DNA of 64,000 nucleotides from Caproiciproducens faecalis. GTDB lineage: Bacteria; Bacillota; Clostridia; Oscillospirales; Acutalibacteraceae. This document shows positions 46,916-55,919 of the stretch, piece by piece; the stretch's first letter is position 1; every line of letters begins with the position of its first letter. The stretch spans positions 1 to 64,000 of the forward strand of contig NZ_JAGFNZ010000003.1 of the NCBI RefSeq assembly GCF_019448085.1. The letters run 5' to 3'. Both the position numbers and the translations under genes were made by a program. Below the pieces are notes generated by a model. It made no database searches. It saw only the letters and a list, made by a program, of their open reading frames with translations, and was not told where the DNA came from.

Positions 46916-47422
46916 CTATTCGACATCATCCAACACGATTTCACCGGCCGCCCTCGTTCGGTTCATGTCGATGACACGCTGGTTCCGGCTTCCCCGGAAA
47001 ACAAGGGTCAGGTCTTTCTGTTCCAGCAGGAACGGCCCGTCGATCAGCACGTCGGCCGCCCGGAGCAGCGCGTCGGTGTCCGGGTCGTGCCGGGCGGAAA
47101 GCTCCTCATAGGGATAGCCCGTAAAAACAGTCAGATCCAGCTTTCTTCCGTGAATTTTCTCCGCCAGCTCCACCAGCGGCTTGGGCTGGCAGAAAGGCTC
47201 CCCGCCGCTGAAGGTCACGCCCTTCAGGAGCGGGTTTTCACAGATTTCGGTGAAAAGATCATCAATATCCACCCATTTGCCGCCTTCAAAATCATGCGAC
47301 TGCGGGTTGTGGCAGCCGGGGCAGTGGTGGGGGCAGCCCTGTGTGAACACCACATAACGGAACCCTCTTCCGTCTACAATCGACTCCGGCTCTGTGCCGC
47401 AGATTTTCAGCTTAGAGCCCAT
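46916..47422 (-). CDS. nrdG: Anaerobic ribonucleotide reductase activating protein
   Basis: 168-residue radical SAM activase. The [4Fe-4S] motif is CPHHCPGCHN (CX3CX2C), and GGEPFCQ follows. It installs the glycyl radical on NrdD using SAM. The gene overlaps the nrdD stop by 11 bases, a typical nrdDG unit. It ends at a terminator. Confidence 0.97.
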   Translation of the reverse strand: MGSKLKICGTEPESIVDGRGFRYVVFTQGCPHHCPGCHNPQSHDFEGGKWVDIDDLFTEICENPLLKGVTFSGGEPFCQPKPLVELAEKIHGRKLDLTVFTGYPYEELSARHDPDTDALLRAADVLIDGPFLLEQKDLTLVFRGSRNQRVIDMNRTRAAGEIVLDDVE

Positions 47423-49745
47423 GCTTTACTCTGTCCCTTTCCTCCGCGCGCTTCGCGTTGTTCCAGCGGTCGGTGGTTCCTACCAGATAGCCGGTGATCC
47501 TGCGGATACGCTCAAATTTGGGGCCGCCGTCGTTTTCGGTGCGGTGGCATTTGGGGCATTCGTTGTCGATAATCCCGTTGTAGCCGCAGACCGGGTCACG
47601 GTCAACCGGGTGGTTCACCGAGCCGTAGCCGATGCCGTGTTCCTTCATGCAGCGGATGACCGCTTCGAACGCGTCGATATTTTTGCAGGTGTCGCCGTCC
47701 AGCTCCACATAACTGATGTGGCCCGCGTTGGTCATTGCGTGGTACGGGGCTTCCAGTTCAATTTTCTGAAAGGCCTTGATCGGGAAATACACGGGGACAT
47801 GGAACGAGTTCGTGTAGTATTCGCGGTCGGTAACGCCCGGAATTTTGCCGTATTTCTTCTGGTCAATCCGCACAAAGCGGCCGGACAGCCCCTCTGCCGG
47901 GGTGGCAAGCAGGGTGAAGTTCAAACCGGTTTTCGCCGATTCGTCGTCCATGCGCTTACGCATGTAGGAAACGATTTCCAGGCCGAGCTTCTGACTTTGG
48001 GCGCTTTCCCCGTGGTGCTTTCCGGTCAGCGCTTTCAGCGTTTCGGCAAGACCGATAAAGCCCATGCTCAGGGTGCCGTGCTTGAGGACTTCCTCTACAC
48101 TGTCGTCGGGGTCCAGTTTTTCGGAATCCATCCAGACGCCCTGCCCCATCAGGAACGGATAATTATATACTTTTTTGGAGCACTGAATTTTGAACCGGTG
48201 CAGAAGCTGGCGGATAATCAGCTCCATGCGTTTGTCCAACAGCTCATAAAAGACTTTCAGGTCGCCCTTTGCTTCAATGGCAATGCGCGGAAGGTTCAAA
48301 GAGGTAAAGCTCAGGTTTCCGCGTCCGCAGGTCACTTCTTTTGTCTTGTCGTGGACATTGCCCATGACGCGGGTGCGGCAGCCCATGTAGGCTACTTCCG
48401 AATTGTAGTCGCCTTCTTTGTAGTACTGAAGGTTGAACGGGGCGTCAAGAAAGCTGAAGTTTGGGAACAGACGCTTTGCGCTTACCTTGCAGGCCAGTTT
48501 GAACAGGTCGTAGTTGGGGTCGCCCTCGTTGTAGTTGACGCCTTCCTTTACCTTGAAAATCTGTACCGGGAAAATCGGCGTTTCCCCGTCGCCCAGTCCG
48601 GTGGAGGTGGCGTTCAGCAGATTGCGGATTACCATGCGCGCTTCCGGGGAAGTGTCGGTGCCGTAGTTGATGGAGGAGAACGGAACCTGCGCGCCCGCGC
48701 GGGAATTCATGGTGTTCAGGTTATGGATTAAAGCTTCCATTGCCTGGTAGGTAGCGGCTTCGGTATTGCTGGTGCCGGTCTTTACGGCGTACCGGTGCGC
48801 GCGCAGCGCTTCCTCTTCCGTAATTTGGGCAAAGCCGTTTTTCCGCTGATGCTCCGGCAGGTAAGCTTTCAGTTTTTCACCGTACTGGTCGGCGGCGGAA
48901 AGGGTTATTTCCGCCGGGATCTCTGCGCGGATTGTTTTCGCCAGTGCGTCGGCGTCCTTTTCGTCCATGCCGTTGGCAACCTGAAAGAACTGGGAAAGCG
49001 CTTTGAAATAAGCTTTCCGGAAAGTCTTTGCGACGCCCGGCGCCATGGAATAATCAAAATTGGGGACAGCCTGTCCGCCGTGCATTTCGTTCTGGTTGGC
49101 CTGAATCGCAATACAGGCCAGCGCCGCGTAGGAGCGGATGTCGTTCGGCTCGCGCAGGGCGCCGTGTCCGGTACAGAAGCCGTTCTTGAACAGCTTAATC
49201 AGATCGATCTGGCAGCAGGTCTCCGTCAGCATATAAAAGTCCTCGTCGTGGATATGGATGTCGCCGTCAATGTGCGCGGTGGCAATATCCTTTGGAAGGA
49301 CGTAGTTATTGATAAAATACTTGGAACCTTCGGAACCGTATTTCAGCATGGTTCCCATGGCGGTGTCCGCGTCAATATTCGCGTTTTCACGCTTGATGTC
49401 GGCGTCCTTGGCGTCACGGAAGGTCAGCTCCTTGTAGATGTCCATCAGGTCGCCCTCGGCCTGGCGAATCTTGGTGTGTTCCGCGCGGTACAGGATGTAA
49501 GCCTTTGCTGTTTTAGCGTAGTCGGCGGCAATCAGCGTCTCTTCCACCTTGTCCTGCACCTGCTCAACGGTGGGGACACTCTCTCCCTCAAAAGCCGCGA
49601 CCACCTTTTTGGTCAGTCGGCTGAGAACAGGAGATTCCATCACCTCGTCGGCGACCGCCTGATTGGCCTTAAAAATCGCGTTGCGGATTTTTTCCTGATC
49701 GAACACGACGACAACGCCGTTGCGTTTCTGTATATTGACAGCCAT
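47412..49745 (-). CDS. nrdD: Anaerobic ribonucleoside-triphosphate reductase (class III)
   Basis: 777 residues. An N-terminal ATP-cone (about 1-95; VNIQKRNGVVVVFDQEKIRNAI) gives allosteric control by ATP/dATP. The glycyl radical enzyme barrel follows, and the C-terminal zinc-binding CGYNGIIDNECPKCHRTEN and the radical site RRITGYLVG (Gly near residue 752) close the protein. It makes dNTPs under anoxia, using formate as reductant in the family. ATG is preceded by AAGGAA. A consensus promoter lies about 65 bases upstream. Confidence 0.98.
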   Translation of the reverse strand: MAVNIQKRNGVVVVFDQEKIRNAIFKANQAVADEVMESPVLSRLTKKVVAAFEGESVPTVEQVQDKVEETLIAADYAKTAKAYILYRAEHTKIRQAEGDLMDIYKELTFRDAKDADIKRENANIDADTAMGTMLKYGSEGSKYFINNYVLPKDIATAHIDGDIHIHDEDFYMLTETCCQIDLIKLFKNGFCTGHGALREPNDIRSYAALACIAIQANQNEMHGGQAVPNFDYSMAPGVAKTFRKAYFKALSQFFQVANGMDEKDADALAKTIRAEIPAEITLSAADQYGEKLKAYLPEHQRKNGFAQITEEEALRAHRYAVKTGTSNTEAATYQAMEALIHNLNTMNSRAGAQVPFSSINYGTDTSPEARMVIRNLLNATSTGLGDGETPIFPVQIFKVKEGVNYNEGDPNYDLFKLACKVSAKRLFPNFSFLDAPFNLQYYKEGDYNSEVAYMGCRTRVMGNVHDKTKEVTCGRGNLSFTSLNLPRIAIEAKGDLKVFYELLDKRMELIIRQLLHRFKIQCSKKVYNYPFLMGQGVWMDSEKLDPDDSVEEVLKHGTLSMGFIGLAETLKALTGKHHGESAQSQKLGLEIVSYMRKRMDDESAKTGLNFTLLATPAEGLSGRFVRIDQKKYGKIPGVTDREYYTNSFHVPVYFPIKAFQKIELEAPYHAMTNAGHISYVELDGDTCKNIDAFEAVIRCMKEHGIGYGSVNHPVDRDPVCGYNGIIDNECPKCHRTENDGGPKFERIRRITGYLVGTTDRWNNAKRAEERDRVKHGL

Positions 49746-49809
49746 TTGGATCCATTCCTTTCCAATCGAAAACTCCGTAATTTCCCGTTTTTCACAGGGG
49801 GTAATTAGA

Positions 49810-49838
49810 ATTTTATCTCAATACCATGTGTTTGTCAA
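49810..49838 (-). promoter_or_regulatory. SigA promoter of nrdDG
   Basis: Consensus TTGACA (49833-49838) and TAAAAT (49810-49815) on the minus strand, spacer 17 bases. I could not identify a clear NrdR box. Confidence 0.85.
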
Positions 49839-49932
49839 GGACAAAAAATACAAGATGTTGTGTTAATGTTTTGTCTATTTCAAATATAACGCTATATGTA
49901 CCAACTTGATACAAATGTCAGTTTTGAGCACA

Positions 49933-49958
49933 AAGCTCCCCCCTTTCGGGAGGAGCTT
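49933..49958 (-). terminator. Likely terminator after the aldo/keto reductase gene
   Basis: Inverted repeat AAGCTCCCCCC / GGGAGGAGCTT (one mismatch) with a TTTC loop, 28 bases after the stop codon. The T run is short. Confidence 0.5.
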
Positions 49959-49986
49959 GCAGGATCTGTACGGATACTGTTTACCG

Positions 49987-51000
49987 TCAGTCCAGAATAT
50001 CATCGATTTCCCTGATTTCTTCTTCGGAAAAATCAAGGTTATTAAGCGCGCCTATATTTTCCTCCAGCTGGGAAACGCGGCTTGCGCCGATCAGTACGCT
50101 GGTCATGACCGGCTGGTGCAGTACCCACGAAAGGGCAAACTGCGCGGTGGTCTGTCCACGGCGCGCCGCCAGTTTGCCGAGCGCGACCACTTTTTCCAGC
50201 GCCTCCGGCGTTACGCGGTCCTTGTTCAAGGAGATGGAAGCACCCGCCGCGCGGGAGTCCTGCGGAATCCCGTTGTTGTACTTTCCGGTCAGCAGCCCCT
50301 GTGCCAGCGGGCTGAACGCGGTCGCGCCCATTCCACAGTCGGAAAGAGCCGTAAACAGGCCGTCGCGCTCCACTTTTCTGTCCAGCATACTGTAGCGGGA
50401 CTGACAGATCAGACAGGGAACGCCCATTTCCTTCAGAAGGGCGGAAGCCTCCCTTGCCTTTTCCGGGCTGTAGTTGGAAATACCGGCGTAAAGCGCCTTG
50501 CCGCTTTTGACGGCGTGCGCCAGCGCACCCATGGTTTCTTCCAGAGGAGTCTCCGGGTCCATGCGGTGGTGATAAAAAATATCGACATAATCCAGTCCCA
50601 TGCGCTTCAGGCTCTGGTCAAGGCTGGCGAGCAGGTACTTGCGGGAACCGAAGTCGCCGTACGGGCCGGGCCACATAGTATAGCCCGCTTTGGTGGTAAT
50701 GACCATCTCGTCACGGTAGGGATGCATATCCTCCTTCATCAGGCGGCCGAAGGTTTCCTCCGCGCTGCCCGCCGGGGGGCCGTAGTTGTTGGCAAGGTCA
50801 AAAACGGTGATACCAAGGTCAAACGCGCGGCGGGTGACCGCGCGGGCGGTCTCATACTGGTCGTAGGTTCCGAAATTCTGCCAGTATCCGAGCGAAACGG
50901 CGCTCAGCTTCAGGCCGCTGTTGCCGCAGCGGCGGTACTGCATCTGCGCGTAGCGCGTGTCGTCCGCTGTGTAGCGGGGAACCAGTGTGTATCGTTCCAT
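49987..51000 (-). CDS. Aldo/keto reductase, L-glyceraldehyde-3-phosphate reductase-like
   Basis: 337 residues, YghZ-like subgroup of aldo/keto reductases. NADPH-dependent reduction of aldehydes; the catalytic tetrad is visible: Asp in ITVFDLANNYGP, Tyr in NNYGPP, Lys in ITTKAGYTMWPG and His in FYHHRMDP. The C terminus carries the NADP-binding VLIGASRVSQLEEN. It starts one base after the HxlR regulator's stop codon, so the two are probably co-transcribed; the regulator may respond to a substrate or electrophile. Confidence 0.92.
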   Translation of the reverse strand: MERYTLVPRYTADDTRYAQMQYRRCGNSGLKLSAVSLGYWQNFGTYDQYETARAVTRRAFDLGITVFDLANNYGPPAGSAEETFGRLMKEDMHPYRDEMVITTKAGYTMWPGPYGDFGSRKYLLASLDQSLKRMGLDYVDIFYHHRMDPETPLEETMGALAHAVKSGKALYAGISNYSPEKAREASALLKEMGVPCLICQSRYSMLDRKVERDGLFTALSDCGMGATAFSPLAQGLLTGKYNNGIPQDSRAAGASISLNKDRVTPEALEKVVALGKLAARRGQTTAQFALSWVLHQPVMTSVLIGASRVSQLEENIGALNNLDFSEEEIREIDDILD

Positions 51001-51001
51001 C

Positions 51002-51415
51002 TTATTTCTCTCCTTTGATCTGTTGTTTTAAGGCCCAGGCGCACAAAAGCTCTACCGCGGGGATCAGGTCGGCCCCCGCTGGAGTGATCCGGTACTCCAC
51101 CTTCGGCGGAATCTGCTGGAACTGCTGACGCGCAATCAGCGCAGCGGCCGTCAGCTCGCGAAGGCTCTGACTGAGCATCATGTCGGTGATCGGGGGGATC
51201 TGCTGCTTGATTTCGCCGTAGCGAAGGCTTGCGTTGTTGCGCAGCGCCCATAGAATACGCAGCTTCCACTTGCCGCCCACGGCGGCCAGCGCGTACTGCA
51301 GCGGGTCTTGGGAAGGTACCGCGTCCGCCGCGATTTCCAAAATGCTTTCAGCGGAGTCCTGCCGCGGTTCCGCTCGTTTTGCCCGCTTCTTTTTCTTTTC
51401 CTTGTCCTTTTTCAT
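51002..51415 (-). CDS. HxlR-family winged-helix transcriptional regulator
   Basis: 137 residues. The HxlR domain runs about 35-130 with ALAAVGGKWKLRILWAL, ITDMMLSQSLRELTAA and VEYRITPAGADLIPAV. A highly basic N-terminal tail (KEKKKKRAKRAEPR) is unusual and may add DNA contact. There is no conserved sensing Cys in the domain. ATG 51415 has GGAGG upstream. It lies just upstream of the aldo/keto reductase gene, its probable target. Its promoter region carries direct repeats. Confidence 0.9.
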   Translation of the reverse strand: MKKDKEKKKKRAKRAEPRQDSAESILEIAADAVPSQDPLQYALAAVGGKWKLRILWALRNNASLRYGEIKQQIPPITDMMLSQSLRELTAAALIARQQFQQIPPKVEYRITPAGADLIPAVELLCAWALKQQIKGEK

Positions 51416-51546
51416 GTTCTGCCTCCTACGCTTCAGGCCATCCCGTAGAACGCGCAGCCGCAAAATTACCCCGCCGTTTTCCGCCGCCTGATTTTCGACT
51501 TCCCTTATCACTCTATAATATTGAGTATATCATGAATAATAAGCAT

Positions 51547-51575
51547 ATCATAACACCCACGGGCCGGATTGTAAA
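51547..51575 (-). promoter_or_regulatory. Promoter of the HxlR-reductase pair
   Basis: TTTACA (51570-51575) and an extended -10 TGTTATGAT (TATGAT at 51547-51552) on the minus strand with a 17-base spacer. Confidence 0.75.
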
Positions 51576-51585
51576 TAAAAAAATC

Positions 51586-52734
51586 TTACCGGTTTTCCGC
51601 CCGGCGAAAGATACCGTAGGACAGAAGCGCCGCCGCGCAGAAGCCCGCGCCCAGCAGCAGGCCGCCCGCCACTCCCGCCTGCGCCGCTTTGCCAAACAGC
51701 AGATTGGTGCCGGCGGACACCAGATCAGTCACTACGGAATAGGAGGAAAGCACGGCGGCCCGGTTCCCGGCGGTGACCGAGCGGTTCTGTACCTCCATCT
51801 GGATCGGTACAAACAGAGAGGCGCAGATTCGCAGCAGCATCATGCAGCCAACGGAAAGGACAGGGTTCGCGCAAACGGCCATTGCCGCGCAGGACGCCCC
51901 CGCCAATAGAAACAGCAGAACACAGGCTCTGGTTTCCCCCAGCCGGGCGACCAGCCGGTGAGAACGCGCCGCGAAAAGGCCGGCAAGAATCACGGGGATA
52001 TACAGCAGACCCATGGTCTCCGGGCGGATTCCGCCGCGCAGGTACTGCAGTTGGTTGAAAAAAATGGTAATCGTCTGATTGCACTCCGCAAGCAAAGCGC
52101 TGGACAGCAAAAACAGCAAAAATATTTTATTGTTTTTCAGGCTCGCGAACATGTCGAAAGCTTGTTTGCGGAAATTTTTGGAGTTTTCAACATAGTTTTC
52201 AACTTCTGTTGAAAAGATTGTTAAAACCAGCGACAGACCGTAGCTGAATACTGTCAGAAGCGCGGACAGGGAACTGCTGCCGTGCAGAAAAACGGAGAAA
52301 ACAGTCGATGCGAAGAGCAAACCGGCGGAATTCAAAGCGGAGTAGATGCCGAAAACACGCAGAGAATGGTCTTTCCCTGCCGAAAGGTAGAGGAACGCGC
52401 TGTCACAGCCGGAAAGACCGCTGATGACGACGGATAAGATCAGCCGCTCCAGCAGAAACATGGAAAAACCGGTGGCTTTCCAGAACACGATTTTAGAAAC
52501 AAAAAATAGAAAATTACAGATTAACAAAGTGCGGCGGTAACCGATGCGATCCGCCAGAAACCCCCATGGAATCTCCAGCGCAAGGCTTACCACCATACTG
52601 ATGCTCTCAATCAGAGTGATTTCGAAAATCCCCAGCCCGCGCTCCTGCCGGTACAGGGTGGCAATGGGCGCGTAAAACACCATCCCCTGCAACAGCGAGA
52701 TGCCGTACAGCAGAGAAACATTCCTTTTATTCAA
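51586..52734 (-). CDS. Major facilitator superfamily transporter
   Basis: 382 residues with about 12 hydrophobic helices in MFS arrangement. The loop-2 motif A appears as IPWGFLADRIGYRRTLL (GxLaDRxGxR/K), and a second, weaker half in the middle. Length is typical. It may export a drug or metabolite; there is no substrate hint. The start is TTG with GGAGG nine bases ahead. It is separated from queH by a weak terminator. Confidence 0.88.
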   Translation of the reverse strand: MNKRNVSLLYGISLLQGMVFYAPIATLYRQERGLGIFEITLIESISMVVSLALEIPWGFLADRIGYRRTLLICNFLFFVSKIVFWKATGFSMFLLERLILSVVISGLSGCDSAFLYLSAGKDHSLRVFGIYSALNSAGLLFASTVFSVFLHGSSSLSALLTVFSYGLSLVLTIFSTEVENYVENSKNFRKQAFDMFASLKNNKIFLLFLLSSALLAECNQTITIFFNQLQYLRGGIRPETMGLLYIPVILAGLFAARSHRLVARLGETRACVLLFLLAGASCAAMAVCANPVLSVGCMMLLRICASLFVPIQMEVQNRSVTAGNRAAVLSSYSVVTDLVSAGTNLLFGKAAQAGVAGGLLLGAGFCAAALLSYGIFRRAENR

Positions 52735-52762
52735 TGGAAAAACCTCCGTCCGATTTCAAGAA

Positions 52763-52800
52763 CAAAACCCGCCCCGTTGAAAATTCGGGCCGGCTTTTTC
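52763..52800 (-). terminator. Weak terminator after queH
   Basis: A GC-rich imperfect stem (GCCGGCCCG against CGGGGCGGG) and then TTTTGTTC on the minus strand, just past the queH stop. Confidence 0.5.
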
Positions 52801-52809
52801 CCTGAAAAC

Positions 52810-53484
52810 TCAGGACGGAAGGTTTTCCACAGGCTGTCCGTCCGGTGTGGAAAAGTTTTGAACTTTTAAGCGGCGTTCGTGCTCCGCTTTGGAGAACACG
52901 CACCCGCAGTAATCCTGCCGGTAAAGATCGTATTGCTCGGAAAGCTCGATGGAACGTTTGTATCCGTTTTTCTTTTTAAAATCGGAGTAAAGATAGCGCA
53001 CGCCGAATTCTTTTTCCAGCTCTGCGCCGATGGCGTTCAGTTTTTCCGCGTTTTTGTAGGGGCTGATGGAAAGGGTGGTGGTGAAGTAATCGAAGCCGCC
53101 CGCCTTTGCTGCCTGTGCGGCTTCCCGCAGCCGCAGAGAGTAACAGGCGAAGCAGCGCTCGCCGCCCTCCGGTTCAGCCTCGTGCCCGTTGGCAAGGGCA
53201 AAAAAGCGGTCGGTGTCATAGTTTCCTTCCAGAAAGGAAACCGGGTGTTTTACCGGGAGCGCAGCAATCAGCCGTTTCACTTCCTCCACGCGCTTGCGGT
53301 ATTCCCCTTCCGGGGAAATATTGGGATTATAATAAAATAAGGTAATGTGAAAATAGTCCGAAAGGTACTCCAGCACATAGCTGCTGCACGGCGCGCAGCA
53401 GGCGTGCAGCAGAAGAGTGGGCGCTTCGCCGTGCAGGCCGGAAATCACGCCGTCCAGCTCTTTCTGATAATTTATTTTTACCAT
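52810..53484 (-). CDS. queH: Epoxyqueuosine reductase QueH
   Basis: 224 residues. HACCAPCSSYVLEYL and ERCFACYSLRLREAA give the conserved Cys pairs (DUF208), with YCGCVFS near the C terminus and FTTTLSISPYKN in the middle. QueH reduces epoxyqueuosine to queuosine in tRNA with an iron-sulfur cluster and replaces QueG in many Firmicutes. Start ATG has AAGGAGGG ahead. Convergence with other queuosine genes is not seen here. Confidence 0.93.
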   Translation of the reverse strand: MVKINYQKELDGVISGLHGEAPTLLLHACCAPCSSYVLEYLSDYFHITLFYYNPNISPEGEYRKRVEEVKRLIAALPVKHPVSFLEGNYDTDRFFALANGHEAEPEGGERCFACYSLRLREAAQAAKAGGFDYFTTTLSISPYKNAEKLNAIGAELEKEFGVRYLYSDFKKKNGYKRSIELSEQYDLYRQDYCGCVFSKAEHERRLKVQNFSTPDGQPVENLPS

Positions 53485-54039
53485 GATACCCTCCTTTTCT
53501 GCTTTGGAGCCTTGCTTTCCCGTATATCGTCAATGAAGACCAAAGCAAGAAAATGCAGACCCCCTCAGTCAGGTTGCGCCTGCCAAGCCCCTTCGGAGAG
53601 GAGGCCGACAGAGGCCAAACCCGTTCGTATCCCTTCGTCAATGAAGACCACAGCAGTATTGTATCTCCTAAAGACACCTTGGGGATACCTGGGAGTGCAG
53701 GGGGATTTTATGGAACCCTCCCGCCGGGAATTAAAAATCCCCCTGCGCGTACTTTGCCTACTTTCGTACAAGATCGAAAGTAGGGGCCCGCCCGGCCTGA
53801 GGGCAGGACCATGCGGTCGGCAAGCGCCTATGGCGATGCTCTCAGACAGTTATATGTTAAATCGGCGGCGAAGCACTCCCGCAGCGGCTCCTTCCGATGC
53901 AGACCTGATTCAGGAAAGGGAAAAAGAATAAGGGTGTCCCGGAGGGCGTGGAAACAGGAATGCTTTTTCTATTTTTTATTATAGCAGGTTATAGGATTTG
54001 CTACAATATTTCCATTATGATAAAAAGAAAAAACCTTTC
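53485..54039. repeat. Gene-free stretch with direct and inverted repeats
   Basis: About 550 bases without a supportable gene. It holds a 20-base direct repeat with one mismatch (CGTCAATGAAGACCA..., 53528-53547 and 53636-53655), a 12-bp inverted repeat CAGGGGGATTTT / AAAATCCCCCTG (53698-53709 and 53734-53745) with nested GGG/CCC pairing, and a 9-bp inverted repeat CTACTTTCG / CGAAAGTAG (53758-53766 and 53775-53783). It resembles the dispersed noncoding repeats known in some Clostridia genomes. Confidence 0.6.
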
Positions 54040-54078
54040 CCAAAATATAAAAGGCGCTCCGCAATACAGCGGAGCGCC
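54040..54078 (-). terminator. Terminator of hisS-aspS
   Basis: The stem GGCGCTCCGC / GCGGAGCGCC (54053-54062 and 54069-54078, loop AATACA) followed on the minus strand by TTTTATATTTTGG. Confidence 0.9.
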
Positions 54079-54084
54079 GGATAG

Positions 54085-55869
54085 TTATTCTTTCGGAAGA
54101 ATGCCGATTCCCAGCTCGGTCAGCTGCTGTTCGTCTACATCCGTCGGAGCGCCCGACATCAGCTCGGAAGAAGAAGCGACCTTCGGGAACGCAATCACTT
54201 CGCGAATGCTGTCGCAGTCAAGCATCAGCATCACCAGACGGTCAAGGCCGAACGCCATGCCGCCGTGCGGCGGGGCGCCGTAGCGGAACGCGTCAATCAG
54301 GAAGCCGAAGCGTTTCTGCGCTTCCTCGGGGGTAAAGCCCAGCGCCTTGAACATGCGCTGCTGTAATTCGGGATTGTTGATACGGATGGAACCGCCGCCC
54401 ACCTCGTTGCCGTTTAAGACCATGTCGTACGCAATGGCGCAGACATTGCCCGGGTCGCTTTCAATCCTGTCGATATCCTCCACACGCGGCGCGGTGAACG
54501 GATGGTGCATTGCCATAAAGCGGTTTTCTTCCTTGCTGTACTCAAACAGAGGGAAGTCCGTCACCCACAGCAGGCAGGGCTTGCTCTTGTCAATCAGGTC
54601 AAACCGCGCGGCAAGCTCGCAGCGCAGCGCGCCCAGCGAGCTGTATACCACGGTGTCCTCGTCGCTCGCGACGATCAGCAGCACGTCGCCGGTTTCTGCG
54701 CCCATGGTTTTGCGGATCGCCGCAATCTCCTCCGGAGCAAGAAACTTTTCAAAGGAAGAGGTTTCGCCGCTTTCCGGCAGCCTTGTCCACGCGATTCCCT
54801 TTGCGCCGTAGGGCTTCACCCATTCGGTCAGCTTGTCGATCTCTTTGCGGCTGAGCTTGTCGGCCAAACCCTTCAGGTTAATGCCGCGCACGCTTCCGCC
54901 GCCCTCAATCGCGCCCTTAAACACACGGAATTCAGTATGTTTTAAGTCCTCTGTCAGGTCGATCAGCTCAAGGCCGAAGCGCAGGTCGGGCTTGTCCGAA
55001 CCAAAGCGGCGCATTGCCTCGTGCCAGGTCATGCGGCGGAACGGAGTCTCTATGTCAATGTTTAGAACCTGCTTGTAGACCTGCTTCATGAAGCCTTCGC
55101 CAATGGCCATGACGTCGTCCTGATCCACAAAGGACATTTCCAGGTCGATCTGCGTAAATTCGGGCTGACGGTCAGCGCGCAGGTCCTCGTCACGGAAGCA
55201 GCGGGCAATCTGCATATAGCGGTCAAACCCGGAAAGCATCAAAAGCTGCTTGTAAAGCTGAGGCGACTGCGGCAGTGCGAAGAAATTGCCCGGGAACACA
55301 CGGGAGGGCACCAGATAGTCGCGCGCCCCTTCCGGTGTGGATTTAATCAGAACCGGCGTTTCGACCTCAATAAATCCGTTGTTGTCAAAGTAGTCGTGAG
55401 CCACCTTCACGATTTTATGCCGGCCGATAATCTTATTCTGCTCATCCGGACGGCGAAGGTCAAGGTAGCGGTATTTCAGCCGCAGATCCTCTTTTACGTT
55501 GGAATTTTCCACAATTTCAAACGGCGGGGTTTCGCTCTTTGCCAGAACACGCAGCTCCTGCACCTCAATCTCAATTTCTCCGGTCGGGATTTCGGTGTTT
55601 TTAGAGGAACGCTCGCGCACAGCGCCGGAGACCGCCAGTACATATTCCGCGCGCACGGAAAACGCCTTGTCAAAAATCGCGCGGTCGGTCGCGTCGTTGA
55701 ACGCAAGCTGAAGAATGCCCGTGCGGTCGCGCAGGTCGATAAAGATCAGCTGGCCCAGATCGCGCTGGCGCTGTACCCAGCCGCAGACCGTCACGGTTTT
55801 GCCGATGTCGGCGGCGCGCAGCTCGCCGCAGTAGTGGGTTCGTTTCATTCCTGTCATGAATTCTGCCAT
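54085..55869 (-). CDS. aspS: Aspartyl-tRNA synthetase
   Basis: 594 residues, class IIb. N-terminal OB-fold (about 1-110; GKTVTVCGWVQRQRDLGQLIFIDLRD, in short VCGWVQRQRDLG) binds the anticodon. Catalytic motif 2 is ARCFRDEDLRADRQPEFTQID (shown short: RCFRDEDLRADRQPEF), the bacterial GAD insert is present, and motif 3 is GMAFGLDRLVMLM. ATG 55869 has GGAGG eight bases upstream. It is the second gene of hisS-aspS under a T-box. Confidence 0.98.
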   Translation of the reverse strand: MAEFMTGMKRTHYCGELRAADIGKTVTVCGWVQRQRDLGQLIFIDLRDRTGILQLAFNDATDRAIFDKAFSVRAEYVLAVSGAVRERSSKNTEIPTGEIEIEVQELRVLAKSETPPFEIVENSNVKEDLRLKYRYLDLRRPDEQNKIIGRHKIVKVAHDYFDNNGFIEVETPVLIKSTPEGARDYLVPSRVFPGNFFALPQSPQLYKQLLMLSGFDRYMQIARCFRDEDLRADRQPEFTQIDLEMSFVDQDDVMAIGEGFMKQVYKQVLNIDIETPFRRMTWHEAMRRFGSDKPDLRFGLELIDLTEDLKHTEFRVFKGAIEGGGSVRGINLKGLADKLSRKEIDKLTEWVKPYGAKGIAWTRLPESGETSSFEKFLAPEEIAAIRKTMGAETGDVLLIVASDEDTVVYSSLGALRCELAARFDLIDKSKPCLLWVTDFPLFEYSKEENRFMAMHHPFTAPRVEDIDRIESDPGNVCAIAYDMVLNGNEVGGGSIRINNPELQQRMFKALGFTPEEAQKRFGFLIDAFRYGAPPHGGMAFGLDRLVMLMLDCDSIREVIAFPKVASSSELMSGAPTDVDEQQLTELGIGILPKE

Positions 55870-55919
55870 TAATATAGCCTCCAATAATCATTTTAAAAGC
55901 AAAGAATGAAGGGGAAAAA

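Noticed and set aside
47394-48731. 445-residue open frame opposite nrdD
   Set aside because: Shadow of nrdD; no start signal and no family features.
49839-49932. NrdR-box pair upstream of nrdDG
   Set aside because: Only fragments such as ACATATAGCGT were found; no two boxes with correct spacing.
53347-53931. 194-residue frame over the repeat-rich gap
   Set aside because: Composition is odd, it begins inside queH antisense and no domain can be seen; treated as noncoding.
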